From contig NZ_CP044016.1 in assembly GCF_004337365.2 (NCBI RefSeq), forward strand, positions 1,054,001 through 1,118,000: a stretch of 64,000 nucleotides of DNA, in the 5' to 3' direction. The notes under the pieces were generated by a model, which was not told the origin of the DNA, made no database searches, and saw only the letters and a program-made list of their open reading frames with translations. Positions within the stretch are counted from its first letter, which is position 1. Each line of letters opens with the position of its first letter. The DNA is from Rhizosphaericola mali. GTDB taxonomy: Bacteria; Bacteroidota; Bacteroidia; Chitinophagales; Chitinophagaceae. This document shows, piece by piece, positions 53,228-61,735 of this stretch. A program made the translations under genes and the position numbers.

Positions 53228-54514
53228 CTATTGAATAATAGTGCCTTCTGGAATAAAAGCATTCTTCTTAATAACGACAATACCATCTTTAACCATGTAT
53301 TCTGGAGTGTCTGTATTTTCCAAACCTTCATGCCCACGTATAATTACATTATTGCCGATATGGGCATTTTTGTCGATTAAAGCATTCTCAATATGGCAAT
53401 TATCTCCAATCCCAAGTGCTGGAACACCGCGGTCTTTTTCCTCTACAATTTCTTCTAATGTTTCATAATAATCGCATCCCATAATGTAAGAGGTCTTAAT
53501 GACGCTACCAAATCCAATACGGGAACGAATGCCTATAATACTGTGTTCAATTCGTTCACATAGAAGTATACTTCCTTCGGCTATGATGGCATGATCCAAA
53601 TAACTATTAGAGATCTTGGCCGCAGGCAACATACGTGGTCTGGTATAAATTGTCTGCGCACTATCGTATAAATCTATTTCGGGAATATCTGCAGTCAAAC
53701 CTATGTTTGCTTCAAAAAATGAAGGAATATTTCCGATATCTGTCCAGTAACCATTATATTGATAACTAATAACTTTTTTATTTTCAATCGCTAATGGAAT
53801 TATTTCTTTACCGAAATCAGTCGCAGCTGGATTTTCAGCTAATAAATCTTGTATAGCATTTTTACTGAAAATGTAGATACCCATGGATGCTAAGAAATTG
53901 CGACCTTTTGATTGCATCTCTAGACCTGTATCACTTACCCAATCAGCATGTAAATCTTTCTTTGGTTTTTCAATAAAAGAAGTGATTGTACTTTCTTCAT
54001 TTATTTTCATAATACCAAAGTCTTCTGCTTCATCACTCGTTACCGGAATTGTAGCAATACTGATGTCTGCATTTTTTTCCACATGATTTTGAATCATTTC
54101 CGCAAAATCAATTTTGTATAATTGATCACCGCTTAAAATCAATAAGTAATCGAAATTATGATTTCGGATATGTTTGTAGGATTGTCTCACAGCATCTGCC
54201 GTTCCTTGATACCATGAGTCGCCCTCAGGTGTTTGCTCAGCTGCCAAAATATCGGTAAAGCCATTACTGAAAGCACCAAATTGATAAGTATTTTTAATAT
54301 GGCGATTTAATGAAGCGGAATTGTATTGCGTCAAAACAAACATACGGTCTATACCTGAATTTAAGCAATTGCTAATGGGGATATCAACTAATCTATATTT
54401 CCCTGCAATGGGCACTGCTGGTTTAGAGCGATTTGCTGTCAATGGATATAATCTTGTACCCGCTCCTCCTCCTAAAATAACGGCAACAACTTCGTTAGAT
54501 AATAATTTAATCAT
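53228..54514 (-). CDS. glgC: Glucose-1-phosphate adenylyltransferase
   Basis: GlgC makes ADP-glucose, the donor for glycogen. The 428-residue protein has the nucleotidyltransferase signature VILGGGAGTRLYPLTANRSKPAVPIAGKYRL in the first 40 residues, ILSGDQLYK, SMGIYIF, YWTDIGNIPSFFEANI, and a C-terminal left-handed beta-helix (IIGIRSRIGFGSVIKTSYIMG, DKNAHIGNNVIIRGHEG) used for allosteric control. It lies 24 bases downstream of glgA on the same strand, so the two form an operon. Confidence 0.95.
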   Translation of the reverse strand: MIKLLSNEVVAVILGGGAGTRLYPLTANRSKPAVPIAGKYRLVDIPISNCLNSGIDRMFVLTQYNSASLNRHIKNTYQFGAFSNGFTDILAAEQTPEGDSWYQGTADAVRQSYKHIRNHNFDYLLILSGDQLYKIDFAEMIQNHVEKNADISIATIPVTSDEAEDFGIMKINEESTITSFIEKPKKDLHADWVSDTGLEMQSKGRNFLASMGIYIFSKNAIQDLLAENPAATDFGKEIIPLAIENKKVISYQYNGYWTDIGNIPSFFEANIGLTADIPEIDLYDSAQTIYTRPRMLPAAKISNSYLDHAIIAEGSILLCERIEHSIIGIRSRIGFGSVIKTSYIMGCDYYETLEEIVEEKDRGVPALGIGDNCHIENALIDKNAHIGNNVIIRGHEGLENTDTPEYMVKDGIVVIKKNAFIPEGTIIQ

Positions 54515-54538
54515 TTTATTTAGGTGTATTTTAAAGTG

Positions 54539-55951
54539 TTAAAAACAAGATCTATAAAGATCTAAATATTGAGTTACTGTTTTATTCCAACTATGATCAA
54601 TTTGCATACCTGCTTCGATCATTTTATCCATGATTTTTGGGTTATGTGATATTTCCATAGCTCTTCCAATCGAATATATAATTTCTTCTGAAGTTGCATT
54701 ATTAAAGCAAATACCCCAGCCTCCATCTCCAACGTCTTTAACTGTATCTTTAAGCCCTCCTGTACGCCTAACAATTGGAATGGTCCCATAGCGCATGGAA
54801 TACATTTGATTTAATCCACAAGGCTCTACTCTGCTTGGCATTAATAAGAAATCTGCTGAAGCATATAATTGATGGCTTAGCGCTTCATTATATCCTATAT
54901 CTGCATGATAAAATGAAGGGAAAAGACTATTGATACTTCTCAATTGATTTTCAGTTTCTTTTTCTCCACTTCCTAAAATGATGAAAGATATCCGTCCTTT
55001 TAGTAAATAAAGGGAAGATAAAATTGCATCAGGTAGTAAATCTGCAGCCTTTTCTCCAACTAATCTCCCAATAAATGCAAATAATGGCTTACTTCCATCA
55101 ATTCCAAATTGTTTACAAATTGCTTCTTTATTTTTTTCTTTACCAGCTTTATAATTTTGTACATTATAATGATGAGAAATGTAATTATCTGTATTTGGAT
55201 TCCATAACTGGTCATCAATTCCATTCAATATACCAGAACATTTACCTTTCTCATACTCAAATAAATCTTCGAGTCCATTGCTATTGTATATTAATTCATG
55301 TAGATAGCCATCACTAACTGTATTTACCTTCCATGAATTCTTAATAGCAGTTGCTAATGGATTGATATCATTTTTCCATTCAATTAAGCCTCCAACAGTA
55401 GGATCAAATGCTGGAATCCAATCAACTTGATTCCATCCAAATTGCCCCTGATATTGTGCGTTATGTATCGTCAATATACTCGGAATATTACTCAAATTTT
55501 GATAGGCATAACAATGCTTCATCATAAATGAAATCATACCTGTGTGATAATCGTGGCAGTGGATGACATCAGGTTTGTCTTCCCAATGACTTAACCAATG
55601 CACTACGGCTATCTGAAAAGATAAAAATCTATATGTATCATCACTATAACCATATACTTTTTCTCTATCTAAAACTCCATTAATGTCTAATAAATACAAA
55701 TCAAAACCAAGACTATTGTGTTTTTCTTTTATAACCGTGAATTCAAAAGCATGGTTACCAATGGATGCATTACCTTGATAGGCATTTTCCCATTCATGAT
55801 TATACAAAAATGGCGTTTTGTACATGGGCATTATCAACTTGGCGTCTTCACCGGCTAGGTTTTGATATTTAGGTAAAGCTCCTGCTACGTCTCCTAATCC
55901 TCCAACTTTTGCAACGGGATAACATTCTGCCGTAACATGGACAATCTTCAT
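54539..55951 (-). CDS. glgA: Glycogen synthase (ADP-glucose, GT5)
   Basis: GlgA extends alpha-1,4-glucan from ADP-glucose. The 470-residue GT-B protein has the ADP-glucose site KVGGLGD with Lys15, HNAQYQGQFG, NGIDDQLWNPNTD, GRLVGEKAADLL, and SRVEPCGLNQMYSMRYGTIPIVRRTGGLKDTV. The ATG at 55951 is used. An in-frame TTG 27 bases upstream adds nine residues not seen in the family. It is divergent from the glucokinase gene, separated by 266 bases of A+T-rich sequence holding both promoters. Confidence 0.95.
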   Translation of the reverse strand: MKIVHVTAECYPVAKVGGLGDVAGALPKYQNLAGEDAKLIMPMYKTPFLYNHEWENAYQGNASIGNHAFEFTVIKEKHNSLGFDLYLLDINGVLDREKVYGYSDDTYRFLSFQIAVVHWLSHWEDKPDVIHCHDYHTGMISFMMKHCYAYQNLSNIPSILTIHNAQYQGQFGWNQVDWIPAFDPTVGGLIEWKNDINPLATAIKNSWKVNTVSDGYLHELIYNSNGLEDLFEYEKGKCSGILNGIDDQLWNPNTDNYISHHYNVQNYKAGKEKNKEAICKQFGIDGSKPLFAFIGRLVGEKAADLLPDAILSSLYLLKGRISFIILGSGEKETENQLRSINSLFPSFYHADIGYNEALSHQLYASADFLLMPSRVEPCGLNQMYSMRYGTIPIVRRTGGLKDTVKDVGDGGWGICFNNATSEEIIYSIGRAMEISHNPKIMDKMIEAGMQIDHSWNKTVTQYLDLYRSCF

Positions 55952-56177
55952 AAATTTTTCTTTATATGTACTCAACAACCTTTAATTGCTAAAAGTAATG
56001 AAAAAAGAATCAGAGATATTAGTATAAATAAAAAATTAAGAATATTTTTTTATTTATAGTTCGATATTTATATTTGATTAACTAACAGTAGTCTATCAAA
56101 TTTTAACTGTTTTTTTTATAATTTTTCTATTTTTTTCTTTTAATCGAGATTTATTCAAAAAATCAAATTGAGTAGTT

Positions 56178-56185
56178 TATATTTG
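56178..56185 (+). promoter_or_regulatory. -7 promoter element of the glucokinase gene
   Basis: TATATTTG fits TAnnTTTG exactly, 32 bases before the ATG at 56218. The same octamer occurs at 56069-56076. No TTTG at a proper -33 distance is evident. Confidence 0.45.
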
Positions 56186-56217
56186 ACAACTTTTTAAAAA
56201 AATTAATTAAGTTAAAT

Positions 56218-57192
56218 ATGTCTGTACCTGTTTCACAAAAATTAGCTATCGGGATTGATATAGGTGGCACGAATAGTGTCTTTGGAATTGTAGATCATAG
56301 AGGTGTGATTACATACAGAGGAGCAATAAGTACAAAAAAATATACTGATATCAATGAATATTTGGATGCATTGTATGATGCGATTGCGCCGATTATAGAG
56401 CAAGTGGGAGGTCGGGATTATATTCATGGCATCGGAATCGGAGCACCAAATGGAAACTATTACAATGGCTCTATTGAATATGCACCGAATCTTCCATGGA
56501 AAGGATTTATCCCCTTAGCAGAGTTAGTGCAAAAACGTTTTGGCATTTCTGCAGCACTTACTAATGATGCCAATGCTGCAGCGGTAGGTGAGATGACTTA
56601 TGGTGCTGCTATCGGTATGAAAGATTTTATCATGATTACTTTGGGAACAGGTGTAGGTAGCGGTATCGTTATTGATGGCAAAGTAGTATATGGCCATGAC
56701 GGTTTCGCAGGCGAATTAGGACATACGATTACCATTCCTGGTGGTAGAAAGCACTGGTCAACGGGAGCAGAAGGTTCACTTGAAACTTATGCCTCTGCAA
56801 CAGGTGTTAGGTTAACGGCATTGGAATTTTTGGCTAAATATCCTGAAAAAAATAGTTTGTTAGCGCATTATTCACCAGAAGAAATTGATAGTCGTTTGAT
56901 CTACGACTGTGCGATTCAAGGAGATATATTAGCTAAAGAGGTTTTTGAATATACTGGTAAAATTCTCGGTTTGGCATTAGCTAATTTTGTTATGTTTTCT
57001 TCTCCGGAAGCGATTGTTTTATTTGGTGGTTTGATGAAATCAGGTGATTATATTTTGAATCCTACTAAAGAGCACATGGAAAAACATTTACTTCCTATTT
57101 TCCAAAATAAGGTGAAAATTATTAAGAGCGAATTGAATGAATCTGATGCCGCAATCTTGGGTGCAAGTGCATTGGTATGGGAATTGAAATAA
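56218..57192 (+). CDS. ROK family glucokinase-like protein lacking zinc cysteines
   Basis: ROK kinases phosphorylate glucose or related sugars with ATP. The 324-residue protein has the ATP loop IGIDIGGTNS, GAPNG, catalytic Asp117 in LTNDANAAAVGE, TLGTGVGSG, GHDGFAGELGHT with Glu166/His169, and a C-terminal LFGGLMKSGD. The usual zinc motif CxCGxxGCxE is replaced: the three Cys positions are Trp180, Thr182 and Ser187, while Gly183, Gly186 and Glu189 stay. It may keep its fold without zinc. The position beside glgA/glgC suggests glucose supply for glycogen. It is divergent from that operon. Confidence 0.88.
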   Translation: MSVPVSQKLAIGIDIGGTNSVFGIVDHRGVITYRGAISTKKYTDINEYLDALYDAIAPIIEQVGGRDYIHGIGIGAPNGNYYNGSIEYAPNLPWKGFIPLAELVQKRFGISAALTNDANAAAVGEMTYGAAIGMKDFIMITLGTGVGSGIVIDGKVVYGHDGFAGELGHTITIPGGRKHWSTGAEGSLETYASATGVRLTALEFLAKYPEKNSLLAHYSPEEIDSRLIYDCAIQGDILAKEVFEYTGKILGLALANFVMFSSPEAIVLFGGLMKSGDYILNPTKEHMEKHLLPIFQNKVKIIKSELNESDAAILGASALVWELK

Positions 57193-57212
57193 GCGATTGA
57201 TATTTATTTTAT

Positions 57213-57260
57213 ACAAAAGAAAGCTCCGGTTTAGATTTTCTAATCGGAGCTTTCTTTTGT
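57213..57260 (+). terminator. Terminator after the glucokinase gene
   Basis: A long stem (57213-57231 with 57242-57260, one wobble pair) and a 10-base loop are followed by T-rich sequence. A TAATTTTG matching the -7 consensus starts at the last stem base (57260-57267), 5 bases before the sbcD ATG, so sbcD mRNA could have almost no leader. Confidence 0.85.
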
Positions 57261-57271
57261 AATTTTGTTAT

Positions 57272-58477
57272 ATGCGTATTTTACACACGGGTGATTGGCA
57301 TTTAGGCAAAAAATTGGGCAATTTTAACCGAATTGAGGAGCAAAGGCAAGTTTTAGATGAAATTGTACAAATTGCCGATTCGGAAAATATTGATGTTGTT
57401 TTAGTAGCAGGAGATTTGTTTGATAGTTTTAATCCAACCGTGGAAGCAACCGAATTGCTGTATTTTACCTTAAAAAAATTAACGAATAACGGCACTCGAC
57501 CCGTTATTGCAATTGCCGGTAATCATGATAGTCCTGATAGGATAGAGGCTCCTGATCCATTGGCAAAGGCTTGCGGAATTATTTTTGCCGGATATCCTCA
57601 TTCAGAAATCAGTGGTATGGCAGATGAGGTAAAATTTCAAATTACAAACACATCGCCAGGATTTATAGAAATAAAACTTTCAAATTATAGTTATCCTTTA
57701 CGTCTCATATTAACTCCTTATGCAAATGAATTCCGGCTAAAAACTTATTTGGGATCGGAAAATGAGGATGCTCATTTGAATGAAATTTTACATACACAAT
57801 GGCAAAATTTGGCAGATAAATATTGTGATGAAAATGGTGTAAATATTTTATTGGCGCATTTATTTGTGATGCAAAAAGACACAACTCCTCCAGAAGAACC
57901 AGAGGATGAACGACCGATCAATATTGGAACTGCAGCTGCGATTTTTTCCGAAAATATTCCTTCCCAAATTCAATATACGGCACTTGGACATTTGCATCGT
58001 GGACATACCGTGAAAGGTGCTGTCGGGATGGTTAATTATTCCGGTTCGCCATTGTCCTATTCCTTTGCAGAAGCTGGTCAGCAGAAATTTGTGCGCATTT
58101 TGGATATCGAGCCCAATATACCTGTAAGAGTCAAAGATGTTGCTTTGCATTCTGGTCGCATTTTGCATCGTAAAAAATTTGATGATGTGTCATTAGCGGT
58201 TCAATGGTTAAGAGAGAATACAAATACTTTGGTCGAGTTAACTATCCAAAGTGAAACTTATTTGACTGCAGAAAATAGAAAAGCCTTAAATACGGCGCAC
58301 GATGGAATAATAATGATCATTCCCGAAATTACGAGTGAAAATGCTTCACCATCGCAACGACAAAATATTAATCTGAATGAAGATATTACGGAGTTATTCA
58401 AACAATATTTTTATTCCAAAAAAGGCCAAACTCCCTCAGACGAACTATTAGAATTATTTAAAGAAATCAAGCACTAG
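57272..58477 (+). CDS. sbcD: Exonuclease SbcCD, nuclease subunit D
   Basis: SbcD is the Mre11-like nuclease that cuts DNA hairpins and protein-blocked ends together with SbcC. The 401-residue protein has the metallophosphoesterase motifs: HTGDWHLGKKLG, VLVAGDLFDSFNP, IAIAGNHDSPDR, ILLAHLFV and YTALGHLHRGH. The capping domain follows (residues about 280-400). It overlaps the terminator region of the previous gene closely (11 bases) and is 6 bases before sbcC, so the two genes are co-transcribed. Confidence 0.95.
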   Translation: MRILHTGDWHLGKKLGNFNRIEEQRQVLDEIVQIADSENIDVVLVAGDLFDSFNPTVEATELLYFTLKKLTNNGTRPVIAIAGNHDSPDRIEAPDPLAKACGIIFAGYPHSEISGMADEVKFQITNTSPGFIEIKLSNYSYPLRLILTPYANEFRLKTYLGSENEDAHLNEILHTQWQNLADKYCDENGVNILLAHLFVMQKDTTPPEEPEDERPINIGTAAAIFSENIPSQIQYTALGHLHRGHTVKGAVGMVNYSGSPLSYSFAEAGQQKFVRILDIEPNIPVRVKDVALHSGRILHRKKFDDVSLAVQWLRENTNTLVELTIQSETYLTAENRKALNTAHDGIIMIIPEITSENASPSQRQNINLNEDITELFKQYFYSKKGQTPSDELLELFKEIKH

Positions 58478-58483
58478 TCGACG

Positions 58484-61400
58484 ATGTTACCCAAAAAACT
58501 CTCTATTCAAGGCCTTTATTCCTATCAAAATAAAGAGGAAATTGATTTTGAAAATCTCACTTCGGCTGGACTTTTCGGAATCTTTGGTGCAGTTGGCAGT
58601 GGCAAATCTTCGATTTTAGAGGCGATTGGTTTTGCATTGTATGGTCAGACAGAGCGATTAGGCCTGAAAGATACACGTGCCTACAATATGATGAATCTTA
58701 AATCCAATACATTGTCCATTGTATTTGATTTTGAAAATTATGATGGGAGATTGTACAGGTTTGAAGCAAAAGCGCGACGTAATAGTAAGCGATTTGAAGA
58801 TGTTGGTACGATTGAGCGCAATGCTTTTCTTTGGGAAAATGATCAGTGGACGCCTTTGCCATCGGCGGATGCGGCGCAATATATTCATCTGAGTTATGAA
58901 AATTTTCGTCGTACGGTTATTATTCCACAAGGAAAATTTCAGGAATTTTTGCAATTGACTGCAGGAGAAAGAACAAAGATGCTTTTGGATATTTTTCAAT
59001 TGGAAAGATTTGATTTGAGTGATAATATTGGCAAAATATTGAATGAAAATAAACATCAATTGGATATTAAAAATGGTGCTTTATCTCAATATGAAAATAA
59101 AAATCCGGAACAATTAGTTGAATTAAAACAACAATCAGCACAAGTTCAAACTGAAATTTCGACTTTTTCCGAACTTCAAAAAACAAAAGAAATTCAAGTT
59201 AAAGAACTTGTTGATTTGGCGAAAATATTTGACGCTTTACACGCTACGCAAAAGGAATACGAAAGTTTGCAAGCGCAATCGTCTGATTTCGATACTAGGA
59301 AACAAAATTTGCAAGTATACGAAACCGCTAAATTAGAATTTGAAAGTTTGATTTCTAATAGGGGAAATATTGCCAACAAAATACAAGAACGTCAAAAACT
59401 GATTTCACAATTACAACTTGATTTTACCAATATTCAATCCGAAAATAAAGATTTAACAGCAGCATTTGTTCCCATTCAAAAAGCAAATGATGCTTTAGAG
59501 GAACAAAGATCGCTTTTGCATGAATATGATTTTGCCTTCAGTATTCTAAAAAATGAAAAAGAAATTGAACTTCAAAAAAGCCGCCAAATAAAAGGTCAAA
59601 AATTTGTAGATGATAAAGATGTAGCACTTCAAGCATACGAAAAATCTATCAAAGAGCTGGAAGTACAGATTTCTTTATTAGAAAAAGATGCGGATAATTT
59701 GGATATTTATTTTCAAATACAAAATTGGTGGGAAACTAGAAATTCAGTTGAAAAAGAATTGGATTTTTTGACTAAGAAATCCGAAAAAATTAAAAGCGAA
59801 CTACTCAAAAATGAATTAGAATTTGAAAAATTAGGCTATAAAGTTTCCGATTGGCAAGAACAAATCTTTGCTAAAAAACAAGCTTTGGAAATTCAGATTA
59901 CGGAAAATCAACAGCAAGCGAATCAAATAGCTGTCCGTACTGAATTACAAACCTTTGCGACGAATTTGGAAGATGGAATTCCTTGTCCGCTGTGTGGAGC
60001 AATGCATCATCCTGATGTCTTGAAAGCGGAGAATATATCCAAACACTCACAAGTAATTAATCAGCAAGCCGAAACATTAAATATGCAAATGAATGAATTG
60101 AAATCAATTGAAAATCAATTGAATCAATTATTTATTGCCTATAAATCACAAGAAAACCTACTCACACAAAATACACTTGAAATACAAGACAAAAAGGAAA
60201 ATTTAGCCAAGCATTTGACCAAATTTAGTTGGGATAAATTTGATAATGATGATATCGCCGCATTCCAATTATCTTTCGAAAAAGTAAAATCGGCAAGTGA
60301 TAATTTGAAAAAATTGCGAGTTAATTGGAATACTGAAAAATTAAATTTTCAAAAATTACAAGACGAAAAACATAAATATGCGCTTGCTTTAGTTGAAATA
60401 GAACAGAAAATTGAAAATTTGAGAATTCAAATAATTCAAGATTCTTCGCATCTGCAACAACTAAAATTGGACGATTTCGCTCAAAAAGATTTGGATGAAT
60501 TAAATGCTGAAAAAGTAAATTTAAGTAAACAGATAACAAAAGTTGTCGCAGATTTTAAGCTTTATTCGGAAAGGATAAAAGCAAATGAAACTGTACTTAC
60601 AAAGGCGGAAAGTTCGCTTATCAGTCAAAAGCAAGAATTAACTCAAAATGAAAAAGAACGGACGGACGTGGAATTCTCTCTTCATGAGAAATTGAAACAA
60701 AGCACATTTGAAAATTTGGAGGAAGTTATTGCTATTTTGGATACCGCGATTGATATTACAAAAGAACGAACCATAATTGAAGCGTTTAATAAGCAGTTGC
60801 ATGCGTTGGCTACACAAATGGCAACCTTCCATGAACAAGTAAAAGGTAAGGATTTCAATGCGAATGATTTGGAAAAAGCACAATTGGAATTGGCTGAATT
60901 AAATCAAAAAATAACCGAACTACAGAAACAAAATGGCAATCTTTCTGGGCAAATAAAGCAATTAACAGAAGACCTACAAACTAAGGATACACTTGGTAAA
61001 GAAGTCAATTCCTTGCAACTGAGACAGGAAAATATTTATACTTTATTCAACTTATTTAAAGGACAAGGTTTTGTCAATTATATTTCCTCTGTGTATTTGC
61101 AGCAATTGTGTCAATCAGCCAATAATCGTTTTTATCAATTGACAAACAATCACTTACAATTGGATCTCAATGATAAAAATGAATTTATCGTCATTGATTA
61201 TATGAACGAAGGCAAATATCGAAGTGTCAAAACGCTTTCCGGTGGACAGACTTTTCAAGCGGCACTTTGTTTGGCTTTGGCTTTAGCGGATAGCGTACAA
61301 GCGAATAAATCAGATCAGCAAAATTTCTTCTTTTTGGATGAAGGTTTTGGATCTTTGGATAAAAACAGTTTGAATATTGTATTTGAAACCTTGAAATCAT

Positions 61401-61528
61401 TACGAAAAGAGCATCGAATTGTCGGTGTAATTTCCCATGTAGAGGAGTTGCAGCAAGAAATTCCCATTTCCCTTTTTGTCAAAAATGATCCCGAAACAGG
61501 AAGTTATTTGACATTTAACAATGATTAA
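58484..61528 (+). CDS. sbcC: Exonuclease SbcCD, ATPase subunit C
   Basis: SbcC is the Rad50-like SMC-type ATPase that ties to SbcD. The 1014-residue protein has N-terminal Walker A GAVGSGKSS (35-43), then a coiled coil broken by the zinc hook CPLC (Cys501, Cys504) that joins two molecules. After the second coiled-coil half come the C-terminal signature KTLSGGQTFQAALCLALALA and Walker B FFFLDEGFGSLD. The hook lies near the middle, as expected. The 207-base gap after it (61529-61735) holds no clear gene. Confidence 0.95.
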   Translation: MLPKKLSIQGLYSYQNKEEIDFENLTSAGLFGIFGAVGSGKSSILEAIGFALYGQTERLGLKDTRAYNMMNLKSNTLSIVFDFENYDGRLYRFEAKARRNSKRFEDVGTIERNAFLWENDQWTPLPSADAAQYIHLSYENFRRTVIIPQGKFQEFLQLTAGERTKMLLDIFQLERFDLSDNIGKILNENKHQLDIKNGALSQYENKNPEQLVELKQQSAQVQTEISTFSELQKTKEIQVKELVDLAKIFDALHATQKEYESLQAQSSDFDTRKQNLQVYETAKLEFESLISNRGNIANKIQERQKLISQLQLDFTNIQSENKDLTAAFVPIQKANDALEEQRSLLHEYDFAFSILKNEKEIELQKSRQIKGQKFVDDKDVALQAYEKSIKELEVQISLLEKDADNLDIYFQIQNWWETRNSVEKELDFLTKKSEKIKSELLKNELEFEKLGYKVSDWQEQIFAKKQALEIQITENQQQANQIAVRTELQTFATNLEDGIPCPLCGAMHHPDVLKAENISKHSQVINQQAETLNMQMNELKSIENQLNQLFIAYKSQENLLTQNTLEIQDKKENLAKHLTKFSWDKFDNDDIAAFQLSFEKVKSASDNLKKLRVNWNTEKLNFQKLQDEKHKYALALVEIEQKIENLRIQIIQDSSHLQQLKLDDFAQKDLDELNAEKVNLSKQITKVVADFKLYSERIKANETVLTKAESSLISQKQELTQNEKERTDVEFSLHEKLKQSTFENLEEVIAILDTAIDITKERTIIEAFNKQLHALATQMATFHEQVKGKDFNANDLEKAQLELAELNQKITELQKQNGNLSGQIKQLTEDLQTKDTLGKEVNSLQLRQENIYTLFNLFKGQGFVNYISSVYLQQLCQSANNRFYQLTNNHLQLDLNDKNEFIVIDYMNEGKYRSVKTLSGGQTFQAALCLALALADSVQANKSDQQNFFFLDEGFGSLDKNSLNIVFETLKSLRKEHRIVGVISHVEELQQEIPISLFVKNDPETGSYLTFNND

Positions 61529-61735
61529 TAAAATTTTAATAAAAAAGGCTTTTGTTTTTCATTATTTTTCAATAAAAGGGAAATTTTTGTGTAACTTCGT
61601 TTCCCCTAAATTTATGGGACACAAATCAATCGTTAAAAGAGAGAAATAAAATCTAGTAATCGCAGATTTTAGTAAAATTTGAATTATCTTTAAAGACGGT
61701 TTCAAATTCAATTAAAAGGTTTATATCCTCCAAAA

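Noticed and set aside
58658-59059. 133-residue minus-strand frame inside sbcC
   Set aside because: It is a shadow of the conserved SbcC N-terminal region and has low-complexity composition.
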